Shown here one piece after another: positions 1 to 6,615 of a DNA stretch of 29,639 nt. Within the stretch, counting starts at the first letter, position 1, and every line of letters begins with the position of its first letter. Origin of the DNA: Lachnospiraceae bacterium (GTDB taxonomy: Bacteria > Bacillota > Clostridia > Lachnospirales > Lachnospiraceae); NCBI GenBank assembly GCA_003520205.1, contig DOVG01000006.1, positions 1 to 29,639 on the forward strand. The letters are read 5' to 3'. The position numbers were made by a program, and so were the translations under genes. The notes under the pieces are model-generated. The model had not been told where the DNA came from. It did no database searches and was given only the letters and a program-made list of their open reading frames with translations.

Positions 1-209
1 CAGCGGCAATGAAGGAAATACTTACCTCTGCTCCGTATAATGAGGAAGCTGATTCGATTACAACAAATATAGGTGAACAGATAATTACTACAGATAATAT
101 TTATTCTGGAGTAAGAATGAATATGCTGGAGGCTGCTATGGATATGGAAATGGCCTATGGACAAGTACAGGCCAGGGGAACATATTTTGGCCTTCATACG
201 CAAGGATAA
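1..209 (+). CDS. C-terminal end of an unidentified protein (5' partial)
   Basis: The reading frame is open from the first bases of the window and closes at TAA 207-209, so only about the last 68 residues are seen. The Met at base 9 has no ribosome binding site and is probably internal. The visible tail is acidic and methionine-rich (NMLEAAMDMEMAYGQ) and ends YFGLHTQG. It has no membrane segment, cysteine cluster or motif I recognise. A strong terminator follows directly, so this is a genuine gene end. No function is proposed. Confidence 0.6.
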   Translation, partial: AAMKEILTSAPYNEEADSITTNIGEQIITTDNIYSGVRMNMLEAAMDMEMAYGQVQARGTYFGLHTQG

Positions 210-215
210 ATAAAA

Positions 216-251
216 CACCAAGGGCAGTAACAAACCCTTGGTGCTTTTTTT
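216..251. terminator. Intrinsic terminator between the partial gene and dut
   Basis: CACCAAGGG (216-224) pairs perfectly with CCCTTGGTG (235-243) around a 10-nt loop, followed by C and seven T. It ends the plus-strand gene at 209. Read on the minus strand, the stem is followed by TTTTATTTATCC, so it may also serve dut, whose stop codon lies at 250-252. Confidence 0.85.
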
Positions 252-699
252 ATATTCTTCCTGTTGAACCGAAACCGCCGGTGCCGCGAACAGTTTCTGT
301 AAGCTCATCAACTTCATTAAATATTCCTTTTAAGTAAGGAGTTATAATCAGCTGGGCTATTCTTTCGCCCGGCTCTATTTGTTGAACTTCAGAAGAATGA
401 TTCAGAAGAGGAACCATAATCTCTCCACGGTAATCAGAATCGATGACGCCAACCTTATTTGCCGGCGCAAGACCTTTCTTTGTTGCAAGACCACTTCTTG
501 CATATATCAGTCCGGCGTATCCTGTGGGAAGCTCTATGGCGAGCCCTGTCTTAACAAGGAAAGTTTCTCCCGGCTTTATGGATACAGTAGCATCTAGACA
601 TGCATATAAGTCTGCACCGGCAGAGAACTCTGAACCGTATGTAGGAATAATTGCGTTAGGTTTAAGTTTTTTTATATTTAATTCTTTTGTTTGAGGCAT
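250..699 (-). CDS. dut: Deoxyuridine 5'-triphosphate nucleotidohydrolase (dUTPase)
   Basis: This enzyme hydrolyses dUTP to dUMP and pyrophosphate in the cytosol, keeping uracil out of DNA and supplying the thymidylate precursor. It is a trimeric-type dUTPase. The conserved motifs appear in order: SAGADLYA near the N-terminus, ARSGLATKKG, GVIDSDYRGEI carrying the catalytic Asp, PGERIAQLI, and the C-terminal RGTGGFGSTGR arm that closes over the substrate. I chose the ATG at 699 (MPQTKELN; 149 aa) because AGAAAGAGA precedes it at normal spacing, and the family usually has about 145-150 residues. A longer frame starting at 732 has no ribosome binding site. It is transcribed divergently from the lipoprotein gene to its right. 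Confidence 0.95.
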   Translation of the reverse strand: MPQTKELNIKKLKPNAIIPTYGSEFSAGADLYACLDATVSIKPGETFLVKTGLAIELPTGYAGLIYARSGLATKKGLAPANKVGVIDSDYRGEIMVPLLNHSSEVQQIEPGERIAQLIITPYLKGIFNEVDELTETVRGTGGFGSTGRI

Positions 700-900
700 T
701 TTTGATTCTCTTTCTACATATAATAATTGCATTTGTTAATGCGAAGCAAAAAAAGTATATCATGAGTAGAGATAAAAAGCACGAAAAATTGGCTATTTTC
801 GTACAATTAACAAGAATATCACAAAAATCACTTTATTTTTAAAAAGGAATGTGGTATTATCATACGGTTGAAAATTGTCTGAAAATGAAAGGATGACATT

Positions 901-2055
901 ATGAAGTTCAGAAAAGTAAGCGCAGTGCTTATAGGAACCATGGTTCTTTCAGCACTTGCAGGATGCGGAAAATCAGATGAGGCATCTCTCAAGGATAAGC
1001 AGAATAAATATGCTCAGTATGTTACACTTGGAGAGTATAAGGGCGTTGAATATACACCGTCAAACACAGAAGTTACTGATGAAGATATTCAATCAGAGAT
1101 AGATCGTCTGATAGAAGATAACACTATTGAGAATAAAGATTATAAGAAAGTTGCTACAATGGGCGATGCAGTTAATATAGACTATGTAGGTTCTGTTGAT
1201 GGCAAGGAGTTCGATGGTGGAAGTACACAGGGAGCTGGTACTGAAATAACACTTGGAAGTAGCGGATATATCGATAACTTTGATGAGCAGATAGTTGGCC
1301 ATAAGCCTGGAGATTCATTTGATGTAAATGTTACATTTCCAAAGGAATATGGTAATGAAGAATTAAACGGAAAGGCTGCTGTATTTGCTACAACACTTAA
1401 TTATGTAGTGGCATCACCAACAGTTCCTAAGTACGATGATGTTCTCGTAGCTTCAGCTACAGATTATAAGACTACTAAAGAGTTCGAACAGGCTAAGAGA
1501 GAAGAACTTGAGAAGGAAAATGCAGAGACAGATCTTGAAGCAGATAAGTCAACACTTATTGGCAAGGTTATAGATGCTTCTCAGGTATCAGAGCTTCCAG
1601 AACAGGAAGTAAATGATCGTATAGACAGCCTTATCAGTAATGTTACTGAGTCAGCTGAGTCAAATGGAATAGATCTTGCAACATATCTTTCATACTATGG
1701 TATGGATGAAGAAGGATTTAAGACACAGGTTAAGACATCTGTAGAAACTTATATTCGTGAGAAGATGATAATCCTTACAATAGCTGAGAAGGAAGGCATT
1801 TCTGCAGAGGACGATGAAGTTGAAGCTAAGAAGCAGGAACTTCTTGATCAGACAGGAATGACTGATATCGAGCAGCTTAAGCAGGCTTACGGATATAATG
1901 ATGAAGATTTCTCTTATGAGATAGTTTATAAGAAAGTTGTTGATCTTGTATATAACAACGCTAAACAGGTAGAGGCAACTGAAACAGATGCTGCAGATGA
2001 TAGCGCTAAAACAACAGAGATGGTTGACGACTACGGTACAACAGAAGAGAAATAA
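901..2055 (+). CDS. Lipoprotein FKBP-type prolyl isomerase / trigger-factor-like foldase
   Basis: This is probably an extracytoplasmic foldase combining peptidyl-prolyl cis-trans isomerase and chaperone activity. The N-terminus is a lipoprotein signal (positive MKFRK, a hydrophobic core, lipobox LAGC with Cys22). An FKBP domain follows at about 86-170 (MGDAVNIDYVGSVDGKEFDG ... GHKPGDSFDVNVTFP ... LNGKAAVF). Residues 175-365 are helical, acidic and Lys-rich and resemble the trigger factor C-terminal chaperone domain. The ribosome-binding N-terminal domain of true trigger factor is absent and replaced by the lipid anchor. It therefore should not be called tig. AAAGGATGACATT precedes the ATG. 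The last 25 residues are a low-complexity Thr/Glu/Asp tail. The family is common in Lachnospiraceae; its clients are unknown. Confidence 0.88.
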   Translation: MKFRKVSAVLIGTMVLSALAGCGKSDEASLKDKQNKYAQYVTLGEYKGVEYTPSNTEVTDEDIQSEIDRLIEDNTIENKDYKKVATMGDAVNIDYVGSVDGKEFDGGSTQGAGTEITLGSSGYIDNFDEQIVGHKPGDSFDVNVTFPKEYGNEELNGKAAVFATTLNYVVASPTVPKYDDVLVASATDYKTTKEFEQAKREELEKENAETDLEADKSTLIGKVIDASQVSELPEQEVNDRIDSLISNVTESAESNGIDLATYLSYYGMDEEGFKTQVKTSVETYIREKMIILTIAEKEGISAEDDEVEAKKQELLDQTGMTDIEQLKQAYGYNDEDFSYEIVYKKVVDLVYNNAKQVEATETDAADDSAKTTEMVDDYGTTEEK

Positions 2056-2096
2056 CATAATAGTTAATAAATAAAAAATTATTAGCCACTGAAAGG

Positions 2097-2125
2097 TTGA
2101 CACTTTGATTTTATAGTGTTACAAT
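2097..2125 (+). promoter_or_regulatory. Sigma-A promoter of tRNA-Leu, enclosed by a 12-bp inverted repeat
   Basis: TTGACA (2097-2102), a 17-bp spacer and TACAAT (2120-2125) make a near-consensus promoter about 20 bp upstream of the mature tRNA 5' end. It sits inside a perfect inverted repeat, TTAGCCACTGAA (2082-2093) and TTCAGTGGCTAA (2128-2139). The repeat could be a weak terminator for the lipoprotein gene, although its T tract is poor, or an operator or cruciform around the promoter. Confidence 0.8.
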
Positions 2126-2144
2126 CGTTCAGTGGCTAAATTAT

Positions 2145-2229
2145 GCAGATGTGGCGGAATTGGTATACGCGCATGATTCAGGTTCATGTCCACATTACGT
2201 GGGTTCGGGTTCGAGTCCCGTCATCTGCA
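2145..2229 (+). tRNA. tRNA-Leu(CAG)
   Basis: The acceptor stem GCAGATG (2145-2151) pairs with CATCTGC (2222-2228), with discriminator A at 2229. The anticodon stem CATGA/TCATG frames the loop TTCAGGT, giving anticodon CAG, which reads CUG. A long class II variable arm (CCAC ... GTGG) supports leucine. The T loop is TTCGAGT with a CGGG/CCCG stem; the outermost T-stem position is a U-U mismatch. The 3' CCA is not encoded. It begins about 20 bp after the promoter at 2097-2125, and no terminator separates it from greA. Confidence 0.95.
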
Positions 2230-2279
2230 ATAATAAGATACCCATTAATCCATTTTCTTTCCATCGAAAGGAGCTCATT

Positions 2280-2762
2280 ATGGCAGAAGAAAAGAAAAAT
2301 ATCTTAACCTATGAAGGACTTAAGAAACTCGAAGATGAACTCTCAGATCTTAAAGTTAACCGTCGTCGTGAGGTTGCTCAGAAGATAAAAGAAGCTCGTG
2401 AGCAGGGAGACTTATCAGAGAACGCTGAGTATGATGCTGCTAAAGATGAGCAGAGAGATATTGAAGCTCGTATAGCTGAAATAGAAAAAATACTGAAAAA
2501 TGTAGAAGTTATCGATGAGGATAATCTTGATACAGAATCAGTAAACTTTGGATGTACAGTACATTTTGAGGACATGGAATCAAAGCAGGAATATACATAT
2601 AAGCTTTCAGGTTCTACAGAGTCTAATATATTAGAGGGAAGTATATCTAACGAATCTCCGATTGGTTCAAAGCTTATTGGTTCAAAGGTTGGACAGGTAA
2701 TAACAATTGATGCACCAAGCGGAAAATACAGTTATAAGGTTCTTGATTTTACAAGAAACTAA
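2280..2762 (+). CDS. greA: Transcription elongation factor GreA
   Basis: GreA binds the secondary channel of RNA polymerase and stimulates cleavage of the transcript 3' end in backtracked complexes. The 160-aa product has the expected two-domain layout. The N-terminal coiled coil (LTYEGLKKLEDEL ... REQGDLSENAEYDAAKDEQ) carries the acidic tip signature around DLSENAEYDAA. The C-terminal FKBP-like domain ends IGSKVGQVITIDAPSG ... YKVLDF. I chose ATG 2280 because AAAGGAG precedes it at good spacing. An upstream in-frame extension would run through the tRNA and is not coding. No terminator separates the gene from tRNA-Leu, so it may be read from the tRNA promoter. A terminator follows at 2784. 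Confidence 0.96.
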   Translation: MAEEKKNILTYEGLKKLEDELSDLKVNRRREVAQKIKEAREQGDLSENAEYDAAKDEQRDIEARIAEIEKILKNVEVIDEDNLDTESVNFGCTVHFEDMESKQEYTYKLSGSTESNILEGSISNESPIGSKLIGSKVGQVITIDAPSGKYSYKVLDFTRN

Positions 2763-2783
2763 ATTTAGTCTATGAATAATATG

Positions 2784-2815
2784 AACCGCTGGATTAGTCC
2801 GGCGGTTTTCTTTTT
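2784..2815 (+). terminator. Intrinsic terminator after greA
   Basis: AACCGCTGGA (2784-2793) pairs with TCCGGCGGTT (2798-2807), with one wobble and a 4-nt loop, followed by TTTTCTTTTT. It runs straight into the AGGAGG of lysS at 2816, so lysS must be reached by readthrough or by a promoter not recognised here. Confidence 0.8.
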
Positions 2816-2827
2816 AGGAGGTACTGC

Positions 2828-4456
2828 ATGTCAGATCAGAATAACCAAAATAACAATAATCAGAAGGGTGGACAACAGCAGGATATTAATCAGCTTTTAA
2901 AGGTTCGTCGTGAGAAGCTTGCTAATCTTCAGGCTGCTGGAAAAGATCCATTTGTAATTACAAAGTTCAATCAGTCATACCACACAGAGCAGGCAAGACA
3001 GGAATATATTGCTTTAGAAGAAAAGCTTCTTGTTGGTAAAGATATGCCTGATACAGAAGGAATGGAACCTGAAGAGGCTAAAGCTGTTAAAACAGAAGCA
3101 TATAATGAGAGACGTGCTATTATGGATGCTAATCCTATTCAGGTAAGTATAGCAGGAAGAATGATGTCTAAGCGTGTAATGGGTAAAGCTTCATTCTGTA
3201 ATGTACAGGATAAGAGCGGAAATATTCAGGTATTCGTATCCAGAGATGAGCTTGGAACAGATGACTATGCAGACTTCAAGAAGTTTGATGTAGGTGATAT
3301 TATCGGTGTTACAGGATATGTATTCCGTACAATGATGGGAGAAGTATCTATTCATGCAGATTCAGTAACACTTCTTTCAAAGTCACTTCAGATTCTTCCT
3401 GAGAAGTTCCACGGACTTACAAATACAGATATAAGATATCGTCAGAGATATGTAGATCTTGTAATGAATGCTGATGTTAAGGAAACATTTATTAAGAGAT
3501 CAAAGATTATATCAACTATTAGAAGATTCCTTGATGACCAGGGATTTATGGAAGTTGAGACACCTATGCTTGTTTCAAATGCAGGTGGTGCAGCAGCTCG
3601 TCCTTTTGAGACACATTTCAATGCTCTTGATGAGGACCTTAAGCTTCGTATATCACTAGAACTCTATCTTAAGAGACTTATAGTAGGTGGTATGGAGCGT
3701 GTATACGAGATAGGTCGAGTATTCAGAAATGAGGGCGTTGATACACGTCATAACCCGGAGTTCACACTTATGGAACTCTATCAGGCATTCACAGATTATC
3801 ATGGTATGATGGACCTTACAGAGGCTATGTACCGCCATATCGCTCAGGAGGTAAATGGTTCTACAACTATCACTTACCAGGGAGTAGAAATGGATCTTGG
3901 AAAGCCATTTGAAAGAATTACTATGGTTGATGCTGTTAAGAAGTACAGTGGTGTTGATTGGAATGAAGTAAAGGATCTCGAAGCTGCCCGCGCACTCGCT
4001 AAGGAGCATCATATCGAATTCGAAGACTTCCATAAGAAGGGTGATATTCTCAATCTCTTCTTTGAGACATATGTAGAGGAACACCTTATCCAGCCGACTT
4101 TTGTTATGGATCATCCTATCGAGATATCACCACTTACAAAGAAGAAGCCTGAGAATCCAGAGTATGTAGAGAGATTCGAGTTCTTCATGAATGGATGGGA
4201 AATGGCAAATGCTTACTCAGAGCTTAACGATCCTATCGATCAGAGAGAAAGATTTGCAGCTCAGGATGCACTTGCTGCTGCAGGTGATGACGAAGCAAAC
4301 CATACAGATGAGGACTTCCTTAACGCACTTGAAGTAGGTATGCCACCTACAGGCGGTATCGGTTACGGAATAGATCGTCTAGTTATGATAATGACAGATA
4401 GTCCTGCTATTAGGGACGTCCTACTGTTCCCGACTCTGAAGTCAGAAAAGAAGTAA
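2828..4456 (+). CDS. lysS: Lysyl-tRNA synthetase, class II
   Basis: The enzyme charges tRNA-Lys using ATP and lysine. The 542-aa product has an Asn/Gln-rich N-terminal extension (about residues 2-22), an OB-fold anticodon-binding domain at about 100-205 (IQVSIAGRMMSKRVMGKASF), and the class II core. Motif 1 is FMEVETPML, motif 2 is YEIGRVFRNEGVDTRHNPEF, and motif 3 is TGGIGYGIDRLVMIMT. AGGAGG at 2816-2821 fixes the start. The last nine residues, FPTLKSEKK, lie at a mobile-element junction: the TTCCCGAC that begins this tail recurs beyond the integrase in a frame reading FPTLKSLS. The present C-terminal codons were therefore probably supplied by the inserted element. Function should be unaffected because FPTLK is kept. 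Confidence 0.97.
   Translation: MSDQNNQNNNNQKGGQQQDINQLLKVRREKLANLQAAGKDPFVITKFNQSYHTEQARQEYIALEEKLLVGKDMPDTEGMEPEEAKAVKTEAYNERRAIMDANPIQVSIAGRMMSKRVMGKASFCNVQDKSGNIQVFVSRDELGTDDYADFKKFDVGDIIGVTGYVFRTMMGEVSIHADSVTLLSKSLQILPEKFHGLTNTDIRYRQRYVDLVMNADVKETFIKRSKIISTIRRFLDDQGFMEVETPMLVSNAGGAAARPFETHFNALDEDLKLRISLELYLKRLIVGGMERVYEIGRVFRNEGVDTRHNPEFTLMELYQAFTDYHGMMDLTEAMYRHIAQEVNGSTTITYQGVEMDLGKPFERITMVDAVKKYSGVDWNEVKDLEAARALAKEHHIEFEDFHKKGDILNLFFETYVEEHLIQPTFVMDHPIEISPLTKKKPENPEYVERFEFFMNGWEMANAYSELNDPIDQRERFAAQDALAAAGDDEANHTDEDFLNALEVGMPPTGGIGYGIDRLVMIMTDSPAIRDVLLFPTLKSEKK
4427..4434 (+). repeat. attL core (TTCCCGAC) inside lysS codons 534-536
   Basis: This 8-bp core is identical to 23064-23071. 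It reads TTC CCG AC- in the lysS frame. After the core the two copies diverge but both continue FPTLKS, with a shared AAGTC and later CAGTAAAAT at nearly equal spacing. The exact crossover point within or near the core cannot be fixed from one integrated copy. Confidence 0.75.
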
Positions 4457-4497
4457 ACTCAGTAAAATAGCCATTTGTAAGGTGTTCTACTAAGGTT

Positions 4498-4573
4498 GTA
4501 TGCCAAAATGTATGCCAATTTGGTACACTATGGTATATAATAATACGGCATTTTGGCTGTTACTCATAGGAAA
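4498..4573. repeat. Left-end arm repeats of the element
   Basis: GTATGCCA occurs at 4498-4505 and 4510-4517 (12-bp period). TGGTAC at 4521 and TGGTAT at 4531 follow at 10-bp period. TACTCATAGGAAA at 4561-4573 is the exact reverse complement of 22899-22911 at the other end. Shared short repeats at both ends, near the cores, are the usual layout for arm-type integrase or excisionase binding sites. Confidence 0.65.
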
Positions 4574-4597
4574 ACCGAATAAAATGCATTAGCTCTT

Positions 4598-4643
4598 AAG
4601 GCACTTTCCTGAAGGATAATATCCTTTCGGAAGGTGCCTTTTC
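4598..4643 (+). terminator. Long stem terminator at the left end of the element
   Basis: A 19-nt arm starting AAGGCAC (4598) pairs with its partner ending GTGCCTT (4640) over a 5-nt loop. There is one wobble and a short internal mismatch, followed by TTCGCTT. It probably blocks readthrough from lysS into repA. The rest of 4457-4696 holds the att flank and arm repeats and no gene. Confidence 0.65.
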
Positions 4644-4696
4644 GCTTATAGTTTTAATTTGATATGTCAAGAATGGCATAAGATGCGGAGGTTGCT

Positions 4697-5728
4697 ATGA
4701 GTAACGGATTAGAATTCAATTATTATTATGGGAAGGAAGCGGATCAATTTACATTTTATAGGATTCCGAAGCTGCTTTTTACTGATACGCATTTTAAGGG
4801 ACTTTCTAATGATGCAAAGCTGCTTTATGGTTTGATGCTGGATAGGATGTCGCTTTCGATAAAGAACGGGTGGCAGGATGATCAGGATAGAACCTATATT
4901 ATCTATACTGTGGAACAGATTGCAGAGGATCTTGGATGTGGCAAAGATAAGGCAGTTAAGGTTTCTGGAGAACTGGATACAATTAAAGGGATAGGTCTGA
5001 TTGAAAAGGTTAAAAGAGGTCTTGGAAAGCCGGATATTATATATGTTAAAAGCTTTGTAATAATAAATGATAATTCGGATAATGATGGAATAAAAAGTAA
5101 TAATACTTCAAAAAGTGCCTGCAAAGGCAATAATAATAAAGAATTCGGAAAATCAGAATTCAAGGATTCTGAAAATCAGACCTCAAGGGTTCGGAAAAAC
5201 ATATCTCAAGAAGTCGGTGAAACCGTATCTAATAATACTAATATAAGTGATAAAGACAATAGTGAGAATAATCTTATCAATCTATCCGAAAGAAAAACGG
5301 ATGGGATGGATAGGACAGATTCCCAGCTTCAGAATAAATCAGGTATGTATAGTCTGACTTATGAAGAGTATATAGAGTTCATAAAGGATAATATTGATTA
5401 TGAGATTCTAAAACAGGATTACAGTGATTCAGATATGGAATATGTAGATACCATGGTTGAGCTTATGGCTGAGATAGTTATCACAGGTGGTGATATCATA
5501 ACTATATCTGATAAGCACGTTCCCAAATCTATAATTATATCAAGGTTTGAAAAATATGATATGATGACAGTTCAGTATGTTGTTGAATGCCTTCGCAATA
5601 ATACGAGTGATATCAAGAATATCAAGAACTATATGCTTGCAACGCTTTATAACGCCCCGATTGCTATGAATGCATATTATAAGCAAAAGGTGAATCATGA
5701 TTTGTATGGATATAAACAAATTACTTGA
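4697..5728 (+). CDS. Replication initiator, RepA_N family with DUF6017-like C-terminus
   Basis: This is probably the initiator that lets the excised element replicate like a plasmid. Residues about 10-120 match the RepA_N domain (FTFYRIPKLLFTDTHFKGLS, then AKLLYGLMLDRMSLS and a winged-helix stretch with VEQIAEDLGCGKDKAVKVSGEL). Residues about 125-215 are an Asn/Ser/Lys-rich linker, probably disordered. Residues about 220-343 resemble the DUF6017 tail found in Firmicutes integrative elements, ending NYMLATLYNAPIAMNAYYKQKVNHDLYG. GGAGGT precedes the ATG. It is the first gene inside the left end. No iteron array was recognised nearby, though RepA_N origins often lie inside the rep gene. Confidence 0.85.
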   Translation: MSNGLEFNYYYGKEADQFTFYRIPKLLFTDTHFKGLSNDAKLLYGLMLDRMSLSIKNGWQDDQDRTYIIYTVEQIAEDLGCGKDKAVKVSGELDTIKGIGLIEKVKRGLGKPDIIYVKSFVIINDNSDNDGIKSNNTSKSACKGNNNKEFGKSEFKDSENQTSRVRKNISQEVGETVSNNTNISDKDNSENNLINLSERKTDGMDRTDSQLQNKSGMYSLTYEEYIEFIKDNIDYEILKQDYSDSDMEYVDTMVELMAEIVITGGDIITISDKHVPKSIIISRFEKYDMMTVQYVVECLRNNTSDIKNIKNYMLATLYNAPIAMNAYYKQKVNHDLYGYKQIT

Positions 5729-5753
5729 CATTTTAAAAATGTTATGTTAACTA
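5725..5753 (+). promoter_or_regulatory. Possible promoter for tnpV
   Basis: TTGACA at 5725-5730 overlaps the repA stop codon. A TAACTA hexamer lies 17 bp downstream at 5748-5753, before the strong AGGGAGGAG of tnpV. The -10 match is weak, so this is tentative. Confidence 0.35.
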
Positions 5754-5778
5754 AAATAATTAAGGGAGGAGAAAAAAG

Positions 5779-6132
5779 ATGCTTATACCTTATAGACAAG
5801 AGGAGGATTATCAAATTCCAGATTTTAAGATGGAAGAACTTGAGGGTGAAGACCTGACAATATATGGATTGATGAGAATGGATTTCTTAAAAACTTACCA
5901 TACTCCGCTTTATATAGCAAAATTGTTGACTGGTGAAATATATAAAGAATGCCTAGAATTTCAGAAGCAGGCTGAAGAACGAGATGAAAGAATAACAAAA
6001 AGCTTTATGGAGAGAGAGGGCGTCAACGAAGCTTTAAAGGCGGAAGACCAGATGGAATGGGTGAAGCGTATGACATCCATTCGCGCTAGAGTAATGGAAA
6101 TAATGCTGAATGAAATGGTATTCGTATTATAG
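5779..6132 (+). CDS. TnpV family transposon-encoded protein
   Basis: The 117-aa sequence matches the TnpV family carried by Firmicutes conjugative and mobilizable elements. The typical features are GLMRMDFLKTYHTPLY near the middle of the N-terminal half, KLLTGEIYKECLEFQKQAEE, then KAEDQMEWVKRMTSIRARVMEI, a helical, charged C-terminal segment. The family's biochemical role is not established; it usually lies next to replication or transposition genes, as here just after repA. A very strong ribosome binding site (GGGAGGAG) precedes ATG 5779. There are no membrane segments or catalytic motifs. Confidence 0.8.
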   Translation: MLIPYRQEEDYQIPDFKMEELEGEDLTIYGLMRMDFLKTYHTPLYIAKLLTGEIYKECLEFQKQAEERDERITKSFMEREGVNEALKAEDQMEWVKRMTSIRARVMEIMLNEMVFVL

Positions 6133-6148
6133 AAGGGATGGTGATAGT

Positions 6149-6490
6149 ATGGATAAGGGATACAAAGCTACATATTCATCTCTTGAGGCTCCGTTTATAT
6201 TTATAAGTGATGAGAATATTGCCGGACTTCCAGAGGAATTAAGGAAGGTAGTTGAACTCTGGAGATATAAAGCTGATAGATACAGACGAAAATATAAGGA
6301 TTATAAATGGTATTGTCCTGTCAAATCAGCCAGTGAGCAATTCAGGTATAATGATGTTAATTATGTGATGACACCTGAGCTTTTTGATGCAACATCTGAT
6401 TTTTTCGAATATCTGATGCTTAGTGGGGTTGAGGATGATCTGGTTGGGGTTGGGGCAGAAGCAGTTTTCTGCAATGCAATGATTGATTAA
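6149..6490 (+). CDS. Conserved-looking hypothetical protein of the element
   Basis: The 113-aa product is soluble, rich in Tyr and Lys, and has no motif I can assign. The middle is basic (ELWRYKADRYRRKYKDYKWY) and the C-terminal third is acidic to neutral (TSDFFEYLMLSGVEDDLVGVG). I chose ATG 6149 because GGGATGGTGAT precedes it. An upstream ATG at 6110 overlaps tnpV and has no clear ribosome binding site. The gene follows tnpV by 16 bp and ends before a terminator, so it probably closes the repA-tnpV transcription unit. Confidence 0.65.
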   Translation: MDKGYKATYSSLEAPFIFISDENIAGLPEELRKVVELWRYKADRYRRKYKDYKWYCPVKSASEQFRYNDVNYVMTPELFDATSDFFEYLMLSGVEDDLVGVGAEAVFCNAMID

Positions 6491-6504
6491 TGATTCAATG
6501 TAAG

Positions 6505-6535
6505 GGTGCATTTAAATATGCACCTTTTTATTTTG
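6505..6535 (+). terminator. Intrinsic terminator after the repA-tnpV unit
   Basis: GGTGCAT (6505-6511) pairs with ATGCACC (6518-6524), followed by TTTTTATTTTG. It separates the replication genes from the IetAS-like module. Confidence 0.8.
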
Positions 6536-6542
6536 TTACAAG

Positions 6543-6586
6543 ATATGTGTTTCAATATTGACAATATGTGTCCCAAATGATATTAT
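6543..6586 (+). promoter_or_regulatory. IetAS-like promoter with direct repeats flanking the -35
   Basis: TTGACA (6558-6563), 17 bp and TATTAT (6581-6586) form a strong promoter 30 bp before the ATPase gene. Two near-identical 13-bp direct repeats, ATATGTGTTTCAA (6543-6555) and ATATGTGTCCCAA (6564-6576), start 21 bp apart and flank the -35. That spacing puts them on the same face of the helix, as expected for an operator. The ATPase's own C-terminal helix-turn-helix is a candidate ligand. Confidence 0.7.
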
Positions 6587-6615
6587 CAAATCATTAAGAT
6601 AGAGAGGTGATAGAC

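Noticed and set aside
2151..2279. Open frame upstream of greA that would extend the protein by 43 residues
   Set aside because: It runs through the tRNA-Leu gene; the ATG at 2280 has its own AAAGGAG and gives the normal GreA length.
2763..2827. T-box or other riboswitch ahead of lysS
   Set aside because: The gap is only 65 bp and holds just the greA terminator and the lysS ribosome binding site.
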